From Eunapius fragilis (lineage: Eukaryota; Porifera; Demospongiae; Spongillida; Spongillidae): DNA of 64,000 nucleotides. The position numbers and the translations under genes are program-made. Under the pieces are notes generated by a model. It did no database searches and had not been told where the DNA came from. It saw nothing but the letters and a program-made list of their open reading frames with translations. Below, piece by piece: positions 55,508 through 64,000 of this stretch; position 1 is the stretch's first letter, and every line of letters starts with the position of its first letter. The stretch covers positions 11,030,461 to 11,094,460 of the forward strand of contig OY811974.1 of NCBI GenBank assembly GCA_963681505.1. The letters run 5' to 3'.

Positions 55508-56507
55508 GGTGTCATCAGATCAGGAGCTTGGCCTCTGCTTAGTAATCTGGAGGACCCCGAGCTGAGAAGATTGGCCAAAGCACTACCAACAAAGGTGCTG
55601 AGGAGCAAGGCGGACAACACCACAAAGAAGTACCTCGGTGCATATCAGCATTGGAAGACCTGGGCGGATGCAAGACAAGGAGTGCCGAGCTTCCCAGTAC
55701 AGGAGCTTCATCTGGTGCTGTACATGCAGCACCTCAGTGAGTCCACAGAATCCAAGGCTGCAGTAGAGGAGGCAGTGCATGCGCTCTCCTGTGGTTGCAT
55801 GGGTTAGCAGGGCTCCAACCATTGGGTGGGTCACTCTTAGTTAAGGCTACCTTAGAAGGTTTGAGGCGCATTTTGGCAAAGCCTACGGTTCCGAAGGAAC
55901 CAGTTACAGCTGAGATGTTGAAGGCCATGGTGGAGGCTGCCGGAGTAGCTCCATCCCTGACGGAGGTCAGGTTGTTGGCTGTGTGTCTTGTGGATTTTGA
56001 GGGGTTTATGCAGTGTGATGAGCTGATAAGGCTCAAGTGTGAGGACATCACATTCAATGCTGAGAGCATGGTAATTTGAACAGTGTCCAGTAAGATGGAC
56101 CAGTACCGGGAAGGTTCATCATTGGCATAGCTCGTACGGGAGAGCAAACATGCCCTGTTGGTATGATGGAGAAGTATTTCTGTATGGGGGAGCTAGAAAA
56201 CACCCTTAAGGAATGTGTGTTTCGGGGAATATCAGTTACCAAAAACGGAGAACGGCTAAGAAAAACAGGAGGTCTTAGTTATTCCAGGTTGAGGGAATTA
56301 CTATTGAGTAAAATTTCGCAGTTGGGTTATGACCCTAAGCCTTTTGGGTTGCATAGCGTTCGGGCAGGTGGGGCCACAGCGGCTGCCAATGCAGGTGTAC
56401 CTGACAGACTGTTCAAGCGACACGGTCGCTGGAAATCTGAGTCAGCCAATGATGGCTACATCAAAGATTCAGTTGAGAAACGAAAGTGTCCAAGCAGCTG
56501 GGCATAG
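55508..56507 (+). pseudogene. tyrosine recombinase (XerD-like, Crypton/DIRS-type) pseudogene
   Basis: The N-terminal SAM-like part (NTTKKYLGAYQHWKTWADA, PVQELHLVLYMQHLSES) is followed by LKAMVEAAGVAPSLTEVRLL and FEGFMQCDELIRLKCEDITF. The C-terminal core (56163-56507) has FGLHSVRAGGATAAANAGV, the His-x-x-Arg box, then FKRHGRWKSE (second His) and YIKDS (nucleophile Tyr). The first catalytic Arg, normally in GF-LR-CDEL, is Gln here. Damage: a 2-nt insertion near 55788, an in-frame TGA near 56077 and a frameshift near 56113. The family is common in invertebrate genomes as a mobile gene. Whether the parent was Crypton-like or DIRS-like is not decided, as no RT is nearby. A TGCAG acceptor precedes the frame. 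Confidence 0.8.
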
Positions 56508-56529
56508 AGCAAAGGGGCCTGTTCTTTGT

Positions 56530-57190
56530 ATTCTCTATGTGGTGTGCGTGTATGTGTGTGACCGCAGCGTGCACAATAGACTTGAACCAGATTGATGGTT
56601 GGCAGGGGGTGGGGACATCACGTGCTGTAGCGGCATGGGGAGGGAGATACACGTTTCTGTCGGTAGACAATGCGAATTAGACAGAAATGTAGCTCCCTCC
56701 CAAATGTGATAGGCTACGCAGCACGTGATTCGGCCACATGCTGGATGGGGTTTAAATGGGAATGTGCACTTTGGAATTGTCATTCTAAGTGTTGTGTACG
56801 TGCTGCAAACTTTTCAGGGTTGGTGTATTGTGTGGGAAGACCCCAGGTGTTGAATGTTCTGTTCCTTGACAGCAAGATAGACCAGGATGATAGAAAGCTG
56901 GAAGGTCTCTGAGAGTTCAAGACCAGAATGGAACTATGATTTGCATTGGGAGTATGAGGAACTATTCAATTAGATTAGGGAGCGTTTTCCTGGGTGCAGG
57001 TTTTGTCCCTAAGGGTTTTCCTGCACCTAAGGTTTTTTCCTGCTTCGTGTGTTGTGTGTCTTGTGATATTGCTGTATTCTATGTGGTGTGTGTATGTGTG
57101 TGACCGCAGTGTGCACAATAGACTTGAACCAGATTGATGTTGATGGTTGGCAGGGGGTGGGGACATCACGTGCTGTAGCAGCATGAGGAG
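56530..57190 (+). repeat. ~120-bp direct repeats flanking 0.4 kb
   Basis: 56533-56655 and 57069-57190 share TCTATGTGGTGTG, GACCGCAG-GTGCACAATAGA, CTTGAACCAGATTGATG and GGGGACATCACGTGCTGTAG. They could be terminal direct repeats of the recombinase element, or a local duplication. Confidence 0.6.
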
Positions 57191-57194
57191 GGAG

Positions 57195-57655
57195 CATATA
57201 CATCGTAAGATCAAGGTGGAAAGGTCTCACTGCAAGAAAAGCTTAAGGGACATTTGGTCCTTAATGCGTGGTTGTGATTACGTTCTAGTGTGCAATACAT
57301 TAATTCACCTATCAAGTGCCACGCCTACCAAGGTCATGTGACACCAATGACCCCTTCGAGGTGGAAAGTTCTCTCTGCATGAAAAGCTTAGGGACATCTG
57401 GGCCTTAATGTGTGGTGTGCCAATGTACAATAAATTAAGTTGTACCACTCACCCTGTATATACATTCCCCTCTCCAAACACACCCTGTGTACATTCCCCC
57501 TCTCCAAACACACACACCCTGTGCACACATTCCCCCCCTCCATACACACCCTGTGTACACATTCCCCTCTCCAAAAACTCCCTGTGTACACATTCCCCTC
57601 TCCAAACACTCCCTGTGTACACATTCCCCTCTCCAAACACACCCTATGTACACAC
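57195..57655 (+). repeat. two-copy block followed by 29-bp minisatellite
   Basis: AGGTGGAAAG-TCT-TCTG plus AAAAGCTTAGGGACAT occurs at about 57210 and 57360. From 57450 to 57655, about seven units of CCCTGTGTACACATTCCCCTCTCCAAACACA-type sequence follow. Cys- or Pro-rich frames on both strands are repeat artefacts. Confidence 0.75.
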
Positions 57656-58174
57656 TCTGCCCTCTTTATAATACTGCTACCTTTATATATGTTCACTCGT
57701 GCTCTGGACCTAACCATCAGGTTTGGTCATCTATCTAGTGTTCCAGAAGAACTTTTGTGTTTTGCTGCAGATAATATGTTTGTTCATTAAACAATGAATC
57801 AGTCTATACTTGTTTGGATTTCGATCGACGGGTGATGAATACGCTTAGATGAACAGTGTAACTTAATTGTAACGCCATTCGCGGGATGTGCACACTGTAG
57901 TTATAGGTACACATGCATGTACATAAATGGCTTGGCATATAAACTTAGGCATTATTTTACACCACCAATATCCTACTTTGATTACCTTCTACAGACTTCG
58001 AAACCACAACTTTAAAACCTGTACTGAACAACCGCACGAAAAAACCACGGCAAGTTTCGGTTTGGTTGCCTTTCAAAATCATAAAAATTCCAAGTCTCAA
58101 TTTCTCTCACTGAGTGGAACACCGGGGTCATAGAACTGCAAGTATGATGAACACATGCACAAGTACAATATCCA
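57656..58174. other. no gene recognised
   Basis: No supported exon or repeat boundary. Confidence 0.4.
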
Positions 58175-58176
58175 CA

Positions 58177-58238
<62 letters not shown>

Positions 58239-58320
58239 CACATATACACATGCCCACACACATGCATCCATGTGCACTAACATTCACGTACACATACACA
58301 CACATACACACACATACTAC
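58175..58320 (+). repeat. (CA)n microsatellite
   Basis: An uninterrupted CA run from about 58180 to 58235, then imperfect CACA/CATA repeats to 58320. Confidence 0.9.
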
Positions 58321-58930
58321 ACACATCGTCCAGAAACTAATCCAACAACTAGGCAATCTCTGTTTACTATCACACAGTTAGGCCTATACAGTTGTATAGG
58401 CATGTAGGCTATTACAAATGTTGTGTAGTTCTTAGTTTGGCTGGTAACGTACAAGAAACGCAAGCTATATACAGCTATAAGCCTAGAGGCCCGCGTAACC
58501 ATGTCCATGGGGGATCAACCGCCCGTTTGATGCTTCGTCATTAAGTATCATGCCCGAAGTTATCGCGGGCGCCCTCCCCCACTGAGTCCCGCTCTTAATT
58601 TGTATTGAGCCCGAAGTATAAACGTACAACATGCACCCCGCCTTTAGGTCCATCGCGTTTTTGTGGGGCTCGTATGTTATGGTTGTTACGCACATGTAGA
58701 ACGCCTAAGCGCCTCAGTTGTAATATACCTGAATGAGTCTAATTCAGGGCAGGCATTTCCCGCAGCGGTAGGCTGCAGAGCTCGTATAAAACATCCATTA
58801 CGTCGTCATGCAATCATTGCGAAGAATTAATAATGGAGACATTCAGTACCTCACACCACTCAGGAACCATGAGAAATAGGGGAGTGTTTTACACCTGCCT
58901 TGATGATCTGTTAACATTGCAATAACTAGT
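58321..58930. other. no gene recognised
   Basis: No supported feature. Confidence 0.4.
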
Positions 58931-59371
58931 TTTTACTACAACTATCACAGATCCCGAGAAAATGCACAAACGTCTTGACAAAGCCCAAATTTCTATACGT
59001 TTCTATGGACGTGTTGTTTTAGGGCCATGGAACTTACAGATAGAACTCTGAATTTTTTTTTTGTTTCATCAATAAAGCATAGTGTATGATGTCTTAACTA
59101 TATTTTTGACCCGTTTTTTTTCCTGCTAATTCCTGATTTAAACTGAACAGAAATGCACTTTGTTCCATACATTTCAATGGACACGTGCATTTGGTGGGGC
59201 TCTTTAGCACCCCCAGGCACCGGATCATCCCCTACAGACGGCCCCAATGAATTTTTACTACAACTATCACAGATCCCGAGAAAATGCACAAACGTCTTGA
59301 CAAAGCCCAAATTTCTATACGTTTCTATGGACGTGTTGTTTTAGGGCCATGGAACTTACAGATAGAACTCT
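58931..59371 (+). repeat. ~117-bp direct duplication
   Basis: 58931-59052 and 59255-59371 read the same from TTTTTACTACAACTATCACAG to GAACTTACAGATAGAACTCTG, with a 200-bp spacer. It ends about 115 bp upstream of the second DNase TATA box. Confidence 0.85.
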
Positions 59372-59488
59372 GTTTGTCTACATGCAGCCTCAATAGCCCG
59401 ACCTTGTTAAAAGCTATGTTGTATGGGTCTGGGAACGAGACAGACAATATTTGTTTTTGCATCCCTTAATGTCATGCATGCATGAGGG

Positions 59489-59496
59489 TATATAAG
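59489..59496 (+). promoter_or_regulatory. TATA box of second DNase 5' module
   Basis: TATATAAG lies 60 bp upstream of the ATG at 59557, within a segment homologous to 8073-8233. A GGTCTGGGAACGAGAC word lies 50 bp upstream of it. Confidence 0.65.
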
Positions 59497-59556
59497 TAGC
59501 TAGTTTGCATTCATTTATCATAGCTTGATGCATTGGAACCGTGATCAGAATCCGAA

Positions 59557-59846
59557 ATGCATCAGATCATATTGTGGATGCTCTTGGTGCTTGCCAGCTC
59601 GTGCTACTGCGATCTTACCATTGAGGCTTTCAACATCAGGCAGTTTGGAAGTAATAAACTAGAAAATAAAGAAGTTGTGGATTCTCTCGTAAAGGTAAAC
59701 ATCATATTGGAATTGCCCACGACGATACTGTCTTTGCACATGCAGGTCATTCGTAAATATGACGTAATTCTGATCCAGGAAATTCAGATGGCAAATGTTA
59801 AGCTGTTTGACAACTTCGTGACCAAAAGTGTAAACAGCCCGACCAC
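59557..59846 (+). CDS. DNase I-like nuclease 5' module, copy 2 (exons 1-2)
   Basis: Exon 1 (59557-59694) encodes the same signal peptide (MHQIILWMLLVLASSCYC) and TIEAFNIRQFGSNKL. Exon 2 (59746-59846) encodes VIRKYDVILIQEIQ, then LFDNFVTKSVNSPT, ending in phase 2 at GTTAGT. The intron is 51 bp. Frames and splice sites are intact, and amino-acid differences from copy 1 are mostly conservative. No exons 3-6 follow in the remaining 4 kb. The rest may lie beyond the window, or this is an orphan 5' duplicate. Upstream homology includes the promoter. Confidence 0.65.
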
Positions 59847-59883
59847 GTTAGTTTTGCATGCAAATGAATATTGATTGTAATGT

Positions 59884-60200
59884 ATCAGGAACTAACCGTA
59901 ATATAGGAACTACGATAGTAGTTCCTATATAGGAATTGACCCGGGTCGTGAAAATGATTTTAAAAACGCGACCCGCGTATAACTCGCATACTAAAAAACG
60001 GATAGTTAAACTCTTTTTTGCTATCGAACCAGAAGGCAAAGATGGTCATTTCAATGTTTTGTTCTAGTCTTCAAACTGTTGGCTTAAAGAGAACAAAAAG
60101 CTCGTGTTTGTTCTCGTCCCCAGGCCGATTCTTCTCTCCTCATAACAATGGTTTTAAACGCTTTAGAATCTCCTGGAATGACATCTTCAGGTATCAGATA
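59884..60200 (-). repeat. dispersed repeat family R, copy 5 (inverted)
   Basis: Reverse complement of 8960-9290: AGGAATTGACCCGGGTCGTGA, TTTGCTATCGAACCAGAAGGC, ATTTCAATGTTTTGTTC. It follows DNase module 2 as the R copy at 8960 follows module 1, but in the opposite orientation. Confidence 0.6.
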
Positions 60201-60940
60201 TTGCATAAAACTGATATACGTAATCATTACGTAATATGGAGTGCTATGTTTAACGTTCCCATGGCGACATTTACGTATATTTAGAATTGTGCAGAGTAAT
60301 AAACAGATTTGATTGCAGTTTTGTTCACCACTTTAGGTTAGCGATGTTTTTTTGTCAACAAAAGCAGGCCCGGCGCACACGGTGCGGCTTTGCACACCAA
60401 CTTTGGATCCCAAAATATGGGCGTGTCTAATATGTGGGCTGTCCAGAGCGACGTCTAGTTATTATTCATTGTATGCAAAACAAAATCATGTAACCAGATA
60501 ATGCACACCAGCGGGTTACCCACAAAACAATTTCATTGCCATATATATATACGAGCAACATACATGCAATTTTGCGTACTCAGATTCTAGGAAAGCGTTA
60601 GCTTCTGGGGCTCCGCCCCAGACCCCGCTGGGGGAGCTTACAGCGCTCCCCACACCCCCCTAGCTGGAAGTACTTCGATACACGTCTACACGATTGGCCG
60701 CACCAACTTTTCACTGAGTGCGCCGGGCCTGAAAAGAGGAGAGCTAAGCAATTAGAGGAATACCTCCAAAATCGAGACGACAAGTTAGAGTCCTCCCGCG
60801 TTCAGTACAGTGATCCCAAACAAAAGCGGGTGTATGCTCGTGACGATAAATGAAGCGGGAGGGGGGGGGGGGGGGGGGGGCACTTGCCAGTATTAATAAT
60901 CGACAATAAATGATAAAAGAAAAATAGAGGAAACAAAGAA
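60201..60940. other. no gene recognised
   Basis: A GC-rich hairpin (GGGGCTCCGCCCCAG, GACCCCGCTGGGGGAGC) lies at 60607-60640, and a 20-base poly-G at 60861-60880. The end (about 60920-60957) is a fragment of the family A MITE terminus. Confidence 0.45.
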
Positions 60941-60956
60941 AAACATTCTCTAACGA

Positions 60957-61124
60957 GTTGTGAAGTCTCTCGTAAAAGTAAACATCATATTGGTATTTCC
61001 CACAAAGATACTGTCTTTGCACATGCATGCAGGTCATTCGTCAATATGACGTAATTCTGATCCAAGAAATTCGGATGGAGGATCAAACGCTGTTTGACGA
61101 ATTCGTCAGGACAAGTGTAAAAAC
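60957..61124 (+). pseudogene. DNase I-like 5' module, copy 3 (truncated)
   Basis: Only the last seven codons of exon 1 (VVKSLVK) remain, directly after a MITE end (AAGAAAAACATTCTCTAACGAG). The donor is GTAAAC with an intact 55-bp intron. Exon 2 (61033-61124) encodes VIRQYDVILIQEIRMEDQ, then LFDEFVRTSVK, ending at GTTAGT in phase 2. In this copy the residue matching bovine R41 is Arg. It lacks a start and promoter, so it is probably not expressed alone. Confidence 0.65.
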
Positions 61125-61319
61125 GTTAGTTTTGCATGCGTGGAATCAAAATGAATATTGAAATAACTATTAATAATTGCTTGCTGCCTAACAGTGATAG
61201 CGGCCAGGCCGATTCACTTATTACTCCCATGTTTACATAATGCACACATAACATAAACCTTAAGTATTCTACCCATGCAGTTTTATTTGATTTTTCCCCC
61301 TTTGATTTTTCCCCCTTAA

Positions 61320-61450
61320 AACACTGCTCAACAACATCCGGAAACAACATCCGAAAATTTCCGAGTCCGGATTATGAAAATGTTAGTGATCTAGTGTCCT
61401 AAACAATAGTTTTAGAGCCTAAACCATGGTTTAGGTCCTTAACTGATTAC
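61320..61450 (+). repeat. dispersed repeat family T, copy 2
   Basis: CTCAACAACATCCGGAAACAAC, GAGTCCGGATTATGAAAATG and the palindrome AAACCATGGTTTAGG match 36140-36250 (inverted) and 63110-63225 (diverged). Confidence 0.5.
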
Positions 61451-61498
61451 CAACCGTATGCGTCTAAAGTCGCGCGATCATTAGGTTACGTGGCAGCC

Positions 61499-61626
61499 TA
61501 GTCTCGTACCCAGACCCACCTAGCAGCTGCTGATGGATTACATCACCGCTATAAGCGAGTGGTCTACTCGCGTAGCGGTGATGTAATCCCTCCGTAACTG
61601 CGATGTGGGTCTGGGTACGAAACTAG
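61499..61626. mobile_element. 128-bp palindromic MITE
   Basis: CTAGTCTCGTACCCAGACCCAC is mirrored by GTGGGTCTGGGTACGAAACTAG. Inside, GGATTACATCACCGCTA pairs with TAGCGGTGATGTAATCC. Only a short loop remains, so almost the whole unit is a stem. Confidence 0.75.
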
Positions 61627-62299
61627 TGGCAGCCGTAAGAGTCTAAATTAAGACGCGCAGCCGTTATGCATGGTGCATCGATAAATTTGCTTTTAAGTGA
61701 CCAGGCAGTGCTGTTATGACAAATTCTGTCAAAACTGGAGGCTAATAAAACAGATAAAAGAGGCATCCAGGTACTTGAGCTCATAAACACTCGTATAGAA
61801 ACTAAAAAATACCAGCCGTGCACTGATTGGAATAAAGTGCGTATTCGAAAGAAGGACTTTTATTCCCCTTCGTATACAAAAGATTACAACGGCATCTATA
61901 CATTTCCAAGAAGGTCGAAGAATAGCCTACCACTTATACCTGGTGAGGTTGGCGACAAACTAAGCTTCATTCCACAAAATCGTATAACATTACATGAGCG
62001 TATCCATAGAGGTTTCACGGAAACACCCCCCCCCCCCCCCCCCAATCCCGCTTTGAGGGTAATTAATATACAACGTAACAAAACTAACTGACTTATTTGT
62101 GTAATTCATGCAGGGTTATAGAATGAAAATTCACGGTCTAGCGGTGACGCTATAGTATGCAACAAAATAACAAACCGCCTCTCAATCCGTTTAAGCGCTG
62201 AACTAAGGTGATAGAGCTCCGAGTAACGTACATAAAATTTAAAACGATAGCAACGTAAATATGGCCGGAAGAGCTTTTACGTAAATAAATTTGCAGCTG
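61627..62299. other. no gene recognised
   Basis: Poly-C run at 62026-62043. A 63-residue frame at 61837 has no identifiable motif. Confidence 0.4.
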
Positions 62300-62620
62300 A
62301 TAATCAGATATGGTTTAGTACCTAAACCAAGCAATGCCATGTATGGGCGAGTTCACATGTTAATGGTCATGACATGACATATGCTTCATTGTACGGTAAC
62401 CCTTAGTTAGCGATTTATGTCCCATCGCTCAGCTCCAGGACGTTAGTACATCATTATACTGCGCTCGCGGTAGGCTCTTGTATGTATCTCCGTGAACCTT
62501 GAGGACCAAAAACGCTAGCTGTCGCATTGAAAGTCATTTCTACAACAAAGGGTAGTTCGTCTATACCCCAGCCTGTACAACACATCAGTGGCTTTTATAT
62601 CGTAACCCCGCTACGTGCCA
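62300..62620 (-). repeat. dispersed repeat family S, copy 2 (inverted)
   Basis: Reverse complement of 30300-30610: GCGATTTATGTCCCATCGCTCAG, TTCTACAACAAAGGGTAGTTC, AGTGGCTTTTATATCGTAACC. Its 62310-62420 end is also similar in direct orientation to 63205-63310. Confidence 0.55.
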
Positions 62621-63109
62621 TGCATGTTTGACATATCAACCAAATGGATTTTTTCAAAGCACTGCGTATTCAAGGCTGAGAAAGAAAGCCTTGAACTCAC
62701 CGGGGTTTTGTTTGAACCACCCGGAACCAGCAATGTTCACCAAATCCACCTGGATATTTTTCATTTTTTCCTGCGCACAGCAAGGTATTTAAATGGCTAA
62801 ATTTTTTGTCAGTAGTGATGGATCCATAGGCTGCGGGTATATTTCATTTAGCCCCCCCCCCCCCCCCCCCCCCCACACCCACACACCCACACATCCACAC
62901 GGAGTCCTAAAACATTCGCTTGTACTTCTATACTTGCACTCTGCTAGGGCAATGCAAGAACACTTGAGCGGCCTGGAAACATTCTGCAGGAAGGAAACTC
63001 GTTAGGAATAGGGACACGCCTAATTTTTGTCAAACCATCGGTTCAACTGAAATGTGGCTGGTTTAAAGGCCATGCATGCCAATATTTCAAACCAATACTG
63101 AATTAACAC
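62621..63109. other. no gene recognised
   Basis: Poly-C at 62852-62874 followed by ACACCC repeats. No supported exon. Confidence 0.4.
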
Positions 63110-63295
63110 TGTCTCAACAAAATTGGTTATAATTTCTAAGTCCGGCTTATAATATTTTAGCAGTACGCCGAACAAGGTCCTATAAACTAAGTACCATGCA
63201 AACATAGTTTAAGACCTCAAGCAATGCCCATATATGGGTGCGTTCACATCTAATGAACATGATATGACATGTATGTTTCATTTGTATTGTAACCC
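63110..63295 (+). repeat. dispersed repeat families T and S, diverged copy
   Basis: CTCAACAAAATTGG...AAGTCCGGCTTATAATATTTTAG aligns with 61322-61385. AGCAATGCCCATATATGGG plus GTTCACATCTAATG aligns with 62330-62365. Confidence 0.45.
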
Positions 63296-63511
63296 TTAGC
63301 GATTTATTCCTATACTGTTATTAAACTTTTGTGCTTCGCTTCTTAGCTTTAATAATAACCTTTGTACACTTCGAAGGCAAGGACGACATATGTAAGAGTT
63401 TGGTGGCAACATAGCAGACACAGCATCCTCGCCATTGTCACCGTACAGTTCGATGACCTGAGCCCGCAAAACGTCCACGACATGTTTATATATGAGTAAA
63501 GCTTCCTCCAT
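63296..63511 (-). CDS. hypothetical protein fragment with CxxC
   Basis: A 71-residue frame (EEALLIYKHVVDVLRAQVIE, then PPNSYICRPCLRSVQRLLLK) has a plausible helical composition and one C-x-x-C pair, as in small zinc-binding modules at the start of transposon-related proteins. No second Cys/His pair is visible, so the zinc site would be incomplete or continue in another exon. I do not recognise it. Confidence 0.3.
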   Translation of the reverse strand: MEEALLIYKHVVDVLRAQVIELYGDNGEDAVSAMLPPNSYICRPCLRSVQRLLLKLRSEAQKFNNSIGINR

Positions 63512-64000
63512 TCAGTCACAGTTTCAGTGCAACGCTGAGACCGAGAGCTTACAACACATAAATGTATAAATGTAGATATGGGATACGATACGCTATCAAC
63601 TGTAACTGCTTCGCCAAACAGGATTCTTAACACCATATAAGCACTTGCATACACACCACTAATACTTTTCTGGAACTGCATGAACACATGGTGAGCGAGT
63701 CAGTCTGTCTATAGATGATTTCGAACTTCAAACCTACTCAGTGCATGATACATGTCATTTTCTTTATGGGAGTAAAAGGACACTTAGGTGATATCTGAAT
63801 GTATACGTCCCGAGAGTCAGTTACGATCAGGGCGCCATTACAAGATTCTTTGGCTGTGCAAGTATATAAGCAAGATGCAAGGTTCTACGGCATTCCATGC
63901 AGATGTGCATGTGATTAATTCCTGTTCGCTGTTATTTAATTGCCAAGCCCCATGCGTAAATATTATAGAGTACAGCTTTATATAATTAATTTAAAACAGT
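63512..64000. other. no gene recognised
   Basis: No supported feature to the end of the window. Confidence 0.4.

Noticed and set aside
56530..57190. Direct repeats as LTRs of a retrotransposon
   Set aside because: Only about 410 bp lies between them, without RT, primer site or TG..CA ends.
57388..57790. Cys/Gly-rich and Pro/His-rich repeat proteins, toxin-like in appearance
   Set aside because: They come from a 29-bp minisatellite read in several frames; no signal peptide or start context.
1..64000. tRNA, rRNA or other structural RNA genes
   Set aside because: I looked for T-arm GGTTCGA-type boxes; the few matches (for example 18984 and 48735) lack clover-leaf context.

Overview
The window looks like metazoan nuclear DNA. 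Real exons are short, with mostly 55-71 bp introns. TATA boxes and AATAAA signals are visible, and there are no operons, ribosome-binding sites or RNA genes. Most of the sequence is transposon remains, fold-back MITEs, minisatellites and long poly-G/C tracts. Small introns combined with hAT (ZMYM1-like), tyrosine-recombinase and HECT/integrase transposon genes suggest a marine invertebrate, perhaps a sponge. That placement is an inference.

Layout: 0-8 kb is repeats (tandem exon-like repeat, fold-back elements, a Harbinger-like MITE and a 1.2-1.4 kb direct duplication). 8.2-18.7 kb carries a DNase I-like secreted nuclease. Exons 1-2 lie at 8.23-8.52 kb and exons 3-6 at 17.89-18.75 kb. The phases agree across a 9.4 kb intron that holds MITEs, one arm of a 1.3 kb inverted repeat and a decayed hAT transposase. 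19-24 kb holds a pogo-like MITE, two more hAT fragments, the second inverted arm and a gag zinc-knuckle fragment. 25 kb has an unidentified exon on the minus strand. 28.4-29.3 kb is a long CATA/CA microsatellite. 31.2-36.0 kb is a complete, apparently very young Ty3/Gypsy LTR retrotransposon (minus strand) with a 1441-residue gag-pol, an 18-nt tRNA-Ser-type primer site and an ATAAT target duplication.

36.3-37.55 kb is a compact secreted-protein gene of three exons (TATA box, signal-peptide exon, acidic exon, three-repeat Cys/Trp-rich domain, AATAAA). Its first exon carries an apparent 2-nt frame disruption. 42.2-45.6 kb is a divergent pair: a G2E3-like HECT gene (minus) and an RVE-type integrase gene (plus). 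47.7-52.6 kb carries exons of a TBC-domain (Rab-GAP) gene on the minus strand, with a 1.4 kb palindrome in its intronic space. 53.6-57.7 kb is a 177-bp satellite, a minisatellite, a decayed tyrosine recombinase and further minisatellites. 59.4-61.2 kb holds two more copies of the DNase 5' module (promoter and exons 1-2, or a truncated version). The rest is dispersed repeats and unannotated sequence.

Few of these genes appear to work together. The coherent units are the DNase gene with its extra 5' modules, the LTR element, and the HECT/integrase pair. All calls come from reading the sequence without database searches.
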